Shown: positions 23,295 through 32,122 of the stretch, in pieces
Layout: every line of letters starts with the position of its first letter
Position numbering within the stretch: position 1 is the first letter of the stretch
DNA from: DATMFV01 sp964651005
Lineage (GTDB): Bacteria; Verrucomicrobiota; Verrucomicrobiia; Chthoniobacterales; Chthoniobacteraceae
DNA: 41,609 nucleotides
Direction: 5' to 3'
NCBI GenBank assembly: GCA_964651005.1
Contig: CAZYVL010000009.1
Span: 1 to 41,609, forward strand
Notes under the pieces: generated by a model
The model's input: only the letters and a program-made list of their open reading frames with translations
Database searches by the model: none
What the model was told of the DNA's origin: nothing
Translations under genes and position numbers: made by a program

Positions 23295-24104
23295 TTAGCG
23301 CCGGGCGAAAAACGGGTTGTGCTCCGCTTCCGAGGCCACGGTGGTCAACGGGCCGTGCCCGGGGCAGAGGACTGTCTCCGGCGGCAGGGTGAAGAGGTGT
23401 TCGCGGTTGTTGGCAAGCGCCTCGCGGTAGGCCAGCGGCGCGCCGCCCATCGACCCGGCGAAGAGCGCGTCGCCGACGACGGCCACCGGCTTCTCCAGCC
23501 CGTGGACGACGTAGGTGGTGCCGCCGGGGGAGTGGCCCCAGGTCGGGCGCGTCTCGATGCGGAGCGTTCCGCAACGGAACTCGCGCCCCGCGTCGAACGG
23601 CTCCGCCCCTTCCAGCGGCTCGCGGCGGGAGACGAACGCGGGCGCGCCGGTGCGCTCCTGGAGCAGATCGAACGCGAAAATATGGTCGCCGTGCGTGTGC
23701 GTGAGCAGGATCAGGCGCAGATCCAGCCCGTTCGCGCGCAGCCAGTCGAGGATCGGCCCGCTCTCCGTGCCGGTGTCGAAGAGCACCGCGCCGCCCCCGG
23801 CGGGATCGGCGATGGCGTAGGCGTTGACGATCATGTCGTCCCACGGGGTGCTGAAAACCTGCAACCCGGGCACGCGCACCGGCTCGGGCCGGTAGCCGGG
23901 CAGCCCCGCCAGCGCGCGGGCGCTCAACCCGAGGGCGGGGGCGAGCTTCGCGAGCGTCTCCGGGTCGCCCTGCCCGGCGGCGGCGCGTTGCCAGACCTCG
24001 GCGGAGAGGCCCGACCGGGCGAGCCGGTCGCTCTCCGGGAGGTTCAACCCGCGCTGTGCCTTGGCGATCACGTCCGCCACGGAATCTTCCAGTTCATCGG
24101 CCAT
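23295..24104 (-). CDS. Metallo-beta-lactamase-fold hydrolase with HTH-like N-terminus
   Basis: A 269-aa glyoxalase-II-like protein. Metal ligands: THTHGDH (135-141), a TWGHSPGGTTY loop, GDALFAGSMGG and a final PGHGP. Residues 28-65 (LARSGLSAEVWQRAAAG, then ETLAKLAPALGLSARAL) resemble the recognition part of a Cro/C1-type helix-turn-helix, an uncommon fusion for this family. ATG 24104 includes this region; no start between it and the hydrolase core is better placed. The substrate is probably a thioester such as S-lactoylglutathione or a related metabolite. It is the first gene of an apparent operon with the dehydrogenase and coiled-coil genes, and divergent from putA (163-bp gap). Confidence 0.87.
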   Translation of the reverse strand: MADELEDSVADVIAKAQRGLNLPESDRLARSGLSAEVWQRAAAGQGDPETLAKLAPALGLSARALAGLPGYRPEPVRVPGLQVFSTPWDDMIVNAYAIADPAGGGAVLFDTGTESGPILDWLRANGLDLRLILLTHTHGDHIFAFDLLQERTGAPAFVSRREPLEGAEPFDAGREFRCGTLRIETRPTWGHSPGGTTYVVHGLEKPVAVVGDALFAGSMGGAPLAYREALANNREHLFTLPPETVLCPGHGPLTTVASEAEHNPFFARR

Positions 24105-24267
24105 GCGACAAAGGGAAATCGAACCGCCCGGGTGTGTCGAGCGCGGAAATCCCCCTGTCCGGCCTCCCTTGGTTGCGTTTCCGCCTGTTCCGGGACATTT
24201 TTTCCAAGGGTGCGGAACGGGAGCGCGCGGAGCGTCCCGGCCTCCGGCTTCGCCCCCGGTTTTCACG

Positions 24268-27231
24268 ATGTCTGAGGAAATCGAATCCGCCACCCGGGCT
24301 TGGGGGGAGCGCCTTTTCGCGCGGATGCGCGAGCACCCCCCGCTTTTTTCCCGCGCCGCCTCCGCGCTGCGCTTCGGTGCGGAGCGGCGGCTCATGGAGT
24401 GGTCGCTGCGCGATCCGGCGTTCAAGACGCAGCTCTTCCGGTTCGTCGATCTGCTCCCCTCACTGCGCACAGGGCGGGAGGTTGCGGCGCATCTGCGCGA
24501 GATGCTCGCGGCTCCCGCGGCGGCGTTGCACCCGTGGCTTGGCGCGGCGGTGCGCGGCGCGGCGCTCGCTCCGGCGCTCTCCGCCTGGGCGGTGCGGGCG
24601 CAGGTCGCCCGGATGGGGCGGCGTTTTGTCGTGGGGGAAGACGCCCGCGCCCTTCTGCACCGCCTGCGCGTGAACCGTCGGCGGGGGATGGGAACCACCG
24701 TGGACCTCCTCGGGGAAGCCGTGCTGGGGGAAGCCGAAGCGGATGCGTTTCTCTCCCGGAATCTCGAACTGCTCGAGGCGCTCTCCCGCTCTTTTCCGAA
24801 CACCGGGGAGGCGGCGGCAGTGGGCGGCCTGAATCTTTCCCTCAAGATCTCCGCCCTCGCGCCGCAGATCGACCCCCGGGCGCCCCGGCGCGCGCTCGCC
24901 GCGCTGCAAACCCGCCTCACGCCGCTGCTGCGCCGCGCCGCGGAGGTCGGCGCGTTCGTGAACTTCGACATGGAGAGCTACGCCCTCAAGGCGCTGACGC
25001 TCGCTCTCTTCCGCTCGACGCTGGAGGAGCCGGAGTTCCAGCGCGCGCCCGCCGCCGGGATCGCCCTCCAGGCTTATCTGCGCGAGAGCGAGGACGACCT
25101 TCGCGCGCTGCTCGGCTGGGCACGGCGGCGGGGGCGGCGGATCGGCGTGCGGCTGGTCAAGGGGGCGTACTGGGACTACGAACGCATCGTGGCGCGGCAG
25201 CGGAACTGGCCGGTCCCCGTCTGGGAGGAGAAGGCGCAAAGCGACGCGCAGTTCGAGAAGCTCTCGCGGGTTCTTCTGGAAAACGTCGAGATCGTGGAAC
25301 CGGCGTTCGGCACGCACAACGTCCGGGGCGTCGCGCACGCGATCGCCCAGGCCGAGCATCTCGGGGTCGATCCCGGGGCGTACGAGTTCCAGGCGCTCTA
25401 CGGCATGGCCGACGCGCTCAAGGCAGCGTTGATCGCCGAGGGATTCCGTGTGCGGGAGTATTGCCCGGTAGGCGCGCTTCTGCCGGGGATGGCGTATCTG
25501 GTGAGGCGGCTGCTGGAGAACACCAGCAACGAAGGCTTCCTGCGCACCTGGGAACACGGGGAACAGGATGAGACGGCGCGCGCGGAGTTGCTTTGCGATC
25601 CGCGCCGTTTGCTCGATCTGCGCGTTCCGGCACCGGCTCCGCAGCCTGCCCGCCCCGCGTTCACCAACGCCGCGAACACCGACTTCACGCGGCCCGAGGC
25701 GCGCGCCCGGTTCCGGCAGGCGCTTGCGGAGGTGGACGCCACGCTCGGGGGCCGCCACTGCCTGGTGGTCGGCGGGCGGCGTTTTTTTGGCCGGGGCTTC
25801 GTCCCTTCCGTGAACCCGGCGCGGCCCGGGCAGGTCGTCGGCTACTGGAGCCGCGCCGGGGAGGCGGATGTGCAGGCCGCCGTCGCCGCCGCCCGCGTGG
25901 CCCAGCCCGCCTGGGGGGCGGCTCCGCGCGGGGAGCGCGCGGCGGTCCTCGAACGCGCCGCCGCGCTGCTGGAGCACCGCCGCTTCGAACTGGCCGCGCT
26001 GGAAGTGCGCGAAGCGGGCAAGCCGTGGGCGGAGGCCGACGCGGATGTGAGCGAGGCGATCGACTTCTGCCGGTTCTACGCCGCCGAGATGCGGCGGCGC
26101 GGCCCGATGCCGACGCAGGTTGTTCCCGGTGAGCGCAACCTGCGGCAACACCGCGCGCGCGGCGTCGGGGTCGTGATCGCGCCGTGGAACTTTCCGCTCG
26201 CCATCCTCTGCGGGATGACCGCCGCCGCGCTGGTGACGGGGAACGCCGTGATCCTGAAACCGGCGGAGCAGACTTCGGTGATCGCCTGCGCGTTTCTGGA
26301 GGTGCTGGAGGCCGCCGGAGTGCCGCCCGGGGTGGCGAACCTGCTCACCGGCGTGGGCGAGGAGATCGGCGCGGCGCTCGTCGCGCATCCGCAGATCGAC
26401 TTCATCGCCTTCACCGGCTCGCGCGCGGTCGGCACCGCGATCTGGGAGCAGGCGGGCCGGACGCTCCCCGGGCAGGCGAACCTCAAAAAAGTGATCTGCG
26501 AGATGGGCGGCAACAACGCACTCCTCATCGACCGCTCCGCCGATCTCGACGAGGCGATCCCCGCCGCGCTCCAATCCGCGTTCGGCTACAGCGGCCAGAA
26601 ATGCTCCGCGCTCTCCCGGCTCATCGTGCTCGACGGGGTTTACGACCGGTTCGTGGAACGCTTTGTGGCGGCGGCGGCCTCTCTCCCGATTGGCGACCCC
26701 GGTGAGCCGGGAACCATGATCGGCCCGCTCATCGACGCCGAGGCGCAAGCCCGCGTGCTCGACGCCATTGAGCGCGGGAAAAAGGAGGCACGCCTGCTCT
26801 TTGCGGGGAAAACGCCCGCGCCGGACCCGGCGGGAGACGCGAGCGGCTATTTCGTCCCGCCGGTGATCTTCGGGGAGGTCTGGCCCGGGTCGTTTTTGGC
26901 GCGCGAGGAGATCTTCGGCCCCGTGGTCGCCGTTCTCCGGGCGGCGGATCTGGGTGAAGCCATCGCCCTTGCCAACGGCGGCGAGTATGCGCTCACGGCA
27001 GGCCTCTTCTCCCGCACGCCCGGTTCGCTGGAGCGCGCCCGGCGCGAGCTGCTCGCGGGGAATGTTTACCTCAACCGCGCGCTGACCGGCGCGCTCGTGG
27101 AGCGGCAACCTTTCGGCGGCTTCAAGATGAGCGGTGGCGGCACGCAGGCGGGCGGGCCGGAGTATCTCGACCACTTTCTCTTCCCGCAGGTCGTCTCGGA
27201 GAACACGATGCGGCGCGGCTTTGCGGAATAA
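24268..27231 (+). CDS. putA: Bifunctional proline dehydrogenase / glutamate-semialdehyde dehydrogenase
   Basis: Oxidises proline to glutamate in two steps with channelled intermediate. The 987-aa product has an N-terminal helical region, then the FAD-dependent PRODH barrel (about 150-440) with VRLVKGAYWDYERIVARQRN, FGTHNVRGVAHAIAQAEHLG and the motif REYCPVGALLPGMAYLVRRL. The aldehyde dehydrogenase domain (about 500-970) has general base Glu at about 745 (ICEMGGNN) and nucleophile Cys at about 779 (SGQKCSALSRL). There is no DNA-binding domain, so it is the short, non-regulatory form. ATG 24268 starts MSEEIESATRAW; the frame is open to 24061 but that part is not family-like. Confidence 0.95.
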   Translation: MSEEIESATRAWGERLFARMREHPPLFSRAASALRFGAERRLMEWSLRDPAFKTQLFRFVDLLPSLRTGREVAAHLREMLAAPAAALHPWLGAAVRGAALAPALSAWAVRAQVARMGRRFVVGEDARALLHRLRVNRRRGMGTTVDLLGEAVLGEAEADAFLSRNLELLEALSRSFPNTGEAAAVGGLNLSLKISALAPQIDPRAPRRALAALQTRLTPLLRRAAEVGAFVNFDMESYALKALTLALFRSTLEEPEFQRAPAAGIALQAYLRESEDDLRALLGWARRRGRRIGVRLVKGAYWDYERIVARQRNWPVPVWEEKAQSDAQFEKLSRVLLENVEIVEPAFGTHNVRGVAHAIAQAEHLGVDPGAYEFQALYGMADALKAALIAEGFRVREYCPVGALLPGMAYLVRRLLENTSNEGFLRTWEHGEQDETARAELLCDPRRLLDLRVPAPAPQPARPAFTNAANTDFTRPEARARFRQALAEVDATLGGRHCLVVGGRRFFGRGFVPSVNPARPGQVVGYWSRAGEADVQAAVAAARVAQPAWGAAPRGERAAVLERAAALLEHRRFELAALEVREAGKPWAEADADVSEAIDFCRFYAAEMRRRGPMPTQVVPGERNLRQHRARGVGVVIAPWNFPLAILCGMTAAALVTGNAVILKPAEQTSVIACAFLEVLEAAGVPPGVANLLTGVGEEIGAALVAHPQIDFIAFTGSRAVGTAIWEQAGRTLPGQANLKKVICEMGGNNALLIDRSADLDEAIPAALQSAFGYSGQKCSALSRLIVLDGVYDRFVERFVAAAASLPIGDPGEPGTMIGPLIDAEAQARVLDAIERGKKEARLLFAGKTPAPDPAGDASGYFVPPVIFGEVWPGSFLAREEIFGPVVAVLRAADLGEAIALANGGEYALTAGLFSRTPGSLERARRELLAGNVYLNRALTGALVERQPFGGFKMSGGGTQAGGPEYLDHFLFPQVVSENTMRRGFAE

Positions 27232-27237
27232 CTCCAC

Positions 27238-27266
27238 TTGAGATGCCTCCCGCGCCGCGATAAAGA
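27238..27266 (+). promoter_or_regulatory. Candidate mrdA promoter
   Basis: TTGAGA (27238-27243), 17-bp spacer, TAAAGA (27261-27266). The expected transcript start (about 27273) is only about 3 nt before the mrdA ATG at 27276, implying a near-leaderless mRNA. No Shine-Dalgarno sequence is present. Confidence 0.45.
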
Positions 27267-27275
27267 TACCCGCTT

Positions 27276-29165
27276 ATGCCACGCCGCCGCTCTCCCTTTT
27301 CCGCTGCCCTGCTCTGGCTCGGCGGGGCGGGTCTCGCGGCGGTGACCACCGGCTCGGCCCTCGCGCAGAGCGGCTTCAAGCCGACCTGGGAGACCCGGCG
27401 GCACGCCCGCACCTACCGGCTTGCCATCCCCGCCCCGCGCGGGCAGATCGCGGACCGCAACGGCGAGCCGCTGGCGCAGACGCGGATCTGCCAGAACCTC
27501 GGCATCCTCTTTCCGCCGCCGCCCGAACTCCCGGACGCACGCGCGCTTGCCTTCGCCCGCGAGCAGATCGCCACGGCGCAACGGCTGACCGGGCGCTCCA
27601 TCTCCCTTTCCGACGAGGCGATCCTCCGGCACTACCGCAACCGGGGTTTCCTGCCGCTCGACATCGCGCTCGATCTCGACGCGAAGGAGCAGGAGGCGAT
27701 CCGGCGCGACGGCGGGAGCGGGCTGGTCCTCAGCCCGATCTACGCGCGGATTTACCCGCACGGGAAACTCGCCGCGCACCTTCTCGGCTACATGAGCCGG
27801 ACCGCGCGCGCACTCGATACGCCGATCCAGAACGGCGACCTGCTCTGGCCCGAGTCCGAGGGGCGCGACGGCCTGGAGCGAACCTTCAACGACCAGTTGG
27901 CGGGGAAGCCTGGCGAGGTGATGATGACCTTCGACGCGCAGGGGCGGAAGGCTTCCGAAAAGATCACCACCCCGCCGGAAGCGGGCTGCAACGTCGTCAC
28001 CACGCTCGACCTGCACCTCCAGCAGCTTTGCGAAAAGGCGCTCGCCGAAGGGGCGCGCCGGGGGGCCATCGTCTTCATCGACCCGAACGACGGCAGCATC
28101 CTCGCGATGGCTTCGTGGCCCTCCTTCGACCCGAACGCCTTTATCCCCGCGATCTCCACCGCCGCGTTCCAGGCGCTCACCGACGACAAGGACAACCCGC
28201 TCATCCCGCGCGCCTTCCGGGCCGCGTATCCGCCCGGCTCAACCTTCAAGGTCTTCACCGGCCTCGCCGCCATCGAGAGCGGCGCGATCGCCGTGGACCA
28301 GGAATTTCCCGGCCCGCCCTCGTTGCAGATCGGCAACATCGTGATGCGCAACTGGAAGAAGCGCGACGCCGGGATGCTGACCTTCGCGGAGGCGCTGGAG
28401 CAGTCGTGCGACACCTGGTTCTACCAGGTCGCCATCCGGACCGGCGGGAAACCGATGATCGAATGGGCGCGGCGCTACGGCTTCGCCGCCCGGACGGGCA
28501 TTCCCCTCGACGCCGAGGCCGAGGGGTGCATTCCCGACGACGACTACATGCGCAAAACCCATGGCCGCCGCCTGCTGGACGGCGATCTTGCCAACTTTTC
28601 CATCGGGCAGGGGGACATCCTCGCCACGCCGCTGCAAGTCGCGCAGGCGATGGGAATCATCGCCAACGGCGGCATTTTCTACCAGACCCGCCTCGTCCGG
28701 CAGGTGCAGGGGCTCGATGACCAGATCCTCGCCGGGTACAACCTTCGCGTGAAAGACGAGATCGACCTGGGCGGGCCGACGATGGCGGCCCTCCGCGAAG
28801 GGTTGGTCGCCGCCACCAGCGGCGCACAGGGGACGGGGGGGCGCGGCTCGGTCCGCCATGTCAAGGTGGCGGGCAAGACCGGCACCGCGCAATGGGGGCC
28901 TAAGAATGCCGAACGCTACGCCGCTTGGTACGCCGGGTTTGCCCCGGTGGAAAACCCGCGATACGCCTTTGCCGTTCTTTACGAAAGTGAAGTAGGCGAA
29001 ACCACCGCGCACGGCGGCTCGGCCGCCGCGCCGATTGTCGGCAAAGTCCTCCGCGAACTCTTCAAGGGCGATCCCAAAGGTTCTGGCGGCGGCTCCGGCG
29101 GCGAAAAGGCGAAGAAGGAGGAACTGACCCCCGAAGCCACGCCACAGCCGGGCGGTTCAGATTAG
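27276..29165 (+). CDS. mrdA: Penicillin-binding protein 2 (elongation transpeptidase)
   Basis: A 629-aa monofunctional class B PBP that cross-links peptidoglycan during cell elongation. An N-terminal membrane anchor (about 9-30) is followed by the pedestal domain start APRGQIADRNGEPLA. The transpeptidase motifs are SxxK at Ser322 (PPGSTFKVF), SCD at 377 (the SxN box, with Asp as in PBP2 relatives) and KTG at 534 (VAGKTGTAQW). The last 35 residues are a Gly/Ser/Lys/Glu low-complexity tail. Length is typical (about 630 aa). No rodA or mreC is in the window, so it stands alone. It indicates a peptidoglycan-making, probably elongating cell. Confidence 0.94.
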   Translation: MPRRRSPFSAALLWLGGAGLAAVTTGSALAQSGFKPTWETRRHARTYRLAIPAPRGQIADRNGEPLAQTRICQNLGILFPPPPELPDARALAFAREQIATAQRLTGRSISLSDEAILRHYRNRGFLPLDIALDLDAKEQEAIRRDGGSGLVLSPIYARIYPHGKLAAHLLGYMSRTARALDTPIQNGDLLWPESEGRDGLERTFNDQLAGKPGEVMMTFDAQGRKASEKITTPPEAGCNVVTTLDLHLQQLCEKALAEGARRGAIVFIDPNDGSILAMASWPSFDPNAFIPAISTAAFQALTDDKDNPLIPRAFRAAYPPGSTFKVFTGLAAIESGAIAVDQEFPGPPSLQIGNIVMRNWKKRDAGMLTFAEALEQSCDTWFYQVAIRTGGKPMIEWARRYGFAARTGIPLDAEAEGCIPDDDYMRKTHGRRLLDGDLANFSIGQGDILATPLQVAQAMGIIANGGIFYQTRLVRQVQGLDDQILAGYNLRVKDEIDLGGPTMAALREGLVAATSGAQGTGGRGSVRHVKVAGKTGTAQWGPKNAERYAAWYAGFAPVENPRYAFAVLYESEVGETTAHGGSAAAPIVGKVLRELFKGDPKGSGGGSGGEKAKKEELTPEATPQPGGSD

Positions 29166-29291
29166 GATGAGTTTTTGCGGCCAAACCAGGCTTAAGAACG
29201 CGCTGCTTCAATGAAGCCGCTGGAAGCGCAGGGTTGCCGGAATCCGCCGGAATCGCTCCACAATATCACCGCAAATTTGTAAAACCTCAGC

Positions 29292-30992
29292 ATGGCCACC
29301 ATCCACGCTCACGAATATTCGATTCGCCAGATCTTCAGCGACGAATTCGCCTTTACGATACCGACTTACCAGCGCCCCTACAGTTGGCGCACTGAGCAGG
29401 CGAAAGAATTGTTCAACGACCTGCTTACCGCCTCCGAAGATTTCACGCCTGGCTCGAAGAACGAGGTAACGCCCTATTTTCTCGGCAGCGTGGTCTTGAT
29501 CAAGGGTGAGAAATCTCCGGATGCGGATGTGATTGATGGGCAACAACGTCTCACGACGCTTTCCTTGTTGCTCTCCGCGCTCCGGGTGTCTTTTGACGAC
29601 CGTAAGCGGAAAGACACCTTCGCTGGACTGATTTTCGAGGAAGGTGATATGCTGGTCGGCACCAGGGATCGCTGTCGATTGACGCTCCGGGATCGGGATC
29701 ACGCTTTTTACGAGAAGAACATTCTGCGACATCCTGACTTGTCGCAGCTCGACACGGTGCTCCAGAGTTCAATCCCCGATCCGCAACGCAATCTGGCCGA
29801 GAACACAATGGAGCTAAAGTCTCGGGTTCTTGCATTGTCCCCCGAGCGCCGGGATGCCCTGGCCGCTTACATCCTTCAACAGACTTATCTGGTGGTGGTG
29901 GGCACGCCAGACCTCACTTCCGCGTTTCGGATTTTTTCTGTGCTCAATGGCCGTGGGCTCAATCTTTCTGTCGCAGACATCCTCAAAGCCGAAGCGATCG
30001 GGAAAATCGAAGAGGATGAGCAGGAAGGCTATGTTAAAGAATGGGAAGATGCCGAGGAGGCACTCGGCACGGAGAAGTTTGCAGAGCTCTTCTCCCACAT
30101 CCGAATGATTCACAGGCGGAACAAGCTCAGGAAAAGCGTATTGGAGGGCTTTCGGGAATCGGTGCCTATCCTGGCCCACCCAAAGCAATTTATCCGGGAG
30201 AAGCTCATCCCAAGCGCCGATGCTTACGGGACCATCCTGTCACACGACTTTGAAAGCGCGGACCGAAAGGCAGATGCACGAATCAACCGGAGTCTCCGGT
30301 TTCTGGCTCGACTGGATGATACCGATTGGGTGCCGCCTGCGATCTATTTTTTTGCCACAAACTCGAAATCCCCGGCCTTGATAGCGACATTTCTTCAAGA
30401 CCTCGAAAGACTCGCCGCAACCATGTGGCTGCGTCGCTCCGATGTGAATGAACGCATCAAACGCTATGGACTGTTGCTTCGTGACATCGAATGTAACGTC
30501 GATCTCTTCGGCGGCGAATCACCGCTTCAGCTGAACGCCGATGAAATGCGGCAAACCCGGGAGATTCTTGACGGTGAAATTTACCAACTTACACCCAAGA
30601 AGAAGCGGACAATGGTGCTTTTGCGCCTGGATGAGGCGCTTTCTTCAGGCGAAGCGAGCTATGATTTTGACCACATTACGGTAGAGCATGTTCTGCCTCA
30701 GAATCCATCTCCCGGGAGCGGGTGGTGCACCTGGTGGCCCGATGCGGAGGAACGAAAGCAGCATGTCCACCGCCTGGGAAACATGGCATTACTTAATCGC
30801 CGCCAAAACTCTGCCGCAAACAACTGGGACTTCGCAAAGAAAAAAACCCAGTATTTTCTGGGACGTTCGGGTTCGAGCCCTTTCGCTATTACCACCGAAA
30901 TTGTAAGCCATGAAAAGTGGACTCCAGAGGATTTCATTGAGCGCCAGCAGAGATTTCTCAAGCACCTTCTGATAGAATGGAGACTTCAATAA
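29292..30992 (+). CDS. Single-chain GmrSD-type restriction protein (DUF262 + DUF1524)
   Basis: A 566-aa protein. The N-terminal DUF262 part has the nucleotidase motif DGQQR at residues 82-86 within DVIDGQQRLTTLSLLLSAL, preceded by IPTYQRPYSWRTEQ. The C-terminal DUF1524 part has an HNH-like nuclease core with HxxP at 466-469 (VEHVLPQNP) and LGNMALLNRRQNSAANN. This is the architecture of GmrSD type IV restriction enzymes, which cut modified phage DNA using NTP. Both catalytic motifs are intact. Base composition is visibly less GC-rich than in the flanking genes, as are the gaps 29166-29291 and 30993-31044, suggesting horizontal acquisition. No other defence gene is adjacent. Confidence 0.9.
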   Translation: MATIHAHEYSIRQIFSDEFAFTIPTYQRPYSWRTEQAKELFNDLLTASEDFTPGSKNEVTPYFLGSVVLIKGEKSPDADVIDGQQRLTTLSLLLSALRVSFDDRKRKDTFAGLIFEEGDMLVGTRDRCRLTLRDRDHAFYEKNILRHPDLSQLDTVLQSSIPDPQRNLAENTMELKSRVLALSPERRDALAAYILQQTYLVVVGTPDLTSAFRIFSVLNGRGLNLSVADILKAEAIGKIEEDEQEGYVKEWEDAEEALGTEKFAELFSHIRMIHRRNKLRKSVLEGFRESVPILAHPKQFIREKLIPSADAYGTILSHDFESADRKADARINRSLRFLARLDDTDWVPPAIYFFATNSKSPALIATFLQDLERLAATMWLRRSDVNERIKRYGLLLRDIECNVDLFGGESPLQLNADEMRQTREILDGEIYQLTPKKKRTMVLLRLDEALSSGEASYDFDHITVEHVLPQNPSPGSGWCTWWPDAEERKQHVHRLGNMALLNRRQNSAANNWDFAKKKTQYFLGRSGSSPFAITTEIVSHEKWTPEDFIERQQRFLKHLLIEWRLQ

Positions 30993-31044
30993 CACTTCGA
31001 GGCTATATGGGAACGAGGCAATCATAAATAGCGTCAAGGGCACG

Positions 31045-32085
31045 CTACCCCACCTTCACCGGTGCGCCGCTTCGCGCGCTTTCATAAATCGCGTCCAGAA
31101 TCCGCATGACGATGTACCCCTCCTCGCCCGTGGCGGTGTGCGGCGTGTCGTGGAGGATGGCATCCACGAAGTGGGCCATCGCCGACCGGGCGGCGGGGAC
31201 GGGCGGGTGCAGCTTCATGTCGAAGGGGCAGCCGTGCGCTTCGAGATGGATTTCCGCCTCGAAGTCGTAGCTCTCGCCGATGTTCCGCTGCGTGAGGCCG
31301 CCTCGGGTGCCGAGGAGGATCGTCTCCATCCGCTCGTTGGATTTGGTGTTGGAGGCCCAGGACGCTTCGAGGTGCAGCGTCGCGCCGTTCTCGAAGCGGA
31401 TCGCGGCGACGGCGAGGTCTTCCACGTCGAATTTCTTCCCCTCCCGGCGCGCCAGCTCGCTGGCAATCGGGTCGTAGGCCGCCCCCATTACCCAGGCCGG
31501 TTTCGGGTACCCCATCAACCAGAGGGCGAGGTCGAGCCGGTGGACGCCGAGGTCGATCAACGCGCCACCGCCGGAGCACTCCTTGATGCCGAACCACCCG
31601 CCGAATCCGGGGAGGCCGCGCCGCCGGTGCCAGAGCGACCGGCCAAAGTAAATCTCCCCCAGCACGCCACTCTCCACCTGCCGCTTGAGCGCGTAGCTCT
31701 GGTCGTTGAAACGGTAGGAGAAGTTGATCATCAGGCGGCGGTCCGCCGCGCGCGCTGCCTCCAGCATCTCGCACGCCTGCGCGGCGTTGATCGCCATCGG
31801 CTTCTCGCAAAGGACGTGGCAGCCGCGCCGCAGCGCGGCAATCGTCAGCGGCTTGTGGAGCTTGTTCGGGGTGCAGACGCTCACGACGTCGAGCGCCTCC
31901 TTCTCCAGCATCTCCTCCCCGGAGGCGTAGCCCCGGGCGACGCCAAACTCGGCCACGGCCCGCGTTAGCCGTTTTTCGTCCAGGTCGGCGGCGGCAGCGA
32001 GTTCGACGGCGGGGTGGGCCTTGTATTGGCCGAGGTGCAGACGGCCCACGCCGAGGCCGATGACGCCGATTCTGAGTTTTTTCAT
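31045..32085 (-). CDS. Gfo/Idh/MocA-family oxidoreductase (ThuB-like position)
   Basis: A 346-aa NAD(P)-dependent sugar dehydrogenase. It has the Rossmann loop GVIGLGVGRLHLG and the signature CEKPMAIN with catalytic lysine at about 97. SYRFNDQSYALKR comes next, then GGGALIDLGVHRLDLALWLM, where Asp/His complete the active site. No signal peptide. It lies 37 bp downstream of a ThuA-like gene in the same direction. In rhizobia ThuA and ThuB (also of this family) act together on ketotrehalose-type disaccharides, so a role in 3-keto-sugar metabolism is reasonable, but the substrate is inferred from context only. Confidence 0.9.
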   Translation of the reverse strand: MKKLRIGVIGLGVGRLHLGQYKAHPAVELAAAADLDEKRLTRAVAEFGVARGYASGEEMLEKEALDVVSVCTPNKLHKPLTIAALRRGCHVLCEKPMAINAAQACEMLEAARAADRRLMINFSYRFNDQSYALKRQVESGVLGEIYFGRSLWHRRRGLPGFGGWFGIKECSGGGALIDLGVHRLDLALWLMGYPKPAWVMGAAYDPIASELARREGKKFDVEDLAVAAIRFENGATLHLEASWASNTKSNERMETILLGTRGGLTQRNIGESYDFEAEIHLEAHGCPFDMKLHPPVPAARSAMAHFVDAILHDTPHTATGEEGYIVMRILDAIYESARSGAPVKVG

Positions 32086-32122
32086 GGGATGAAGTGGATG
32101 GAGCGGGGGATTTGAAACGGGG

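Noticed and set aside
24460..27237. 925-codon minus-strand frame opposite putA
   Set aside because: Shadow of the putA coding strand, where PRODH and ALDH motifs are intact.
29166..31044. Integrated element or prophage around the GmrSD gene
   Set aside because: No integrase, att-like direct repeats or transposase found at the composition boundaries; only the single gene is foreign-looking.
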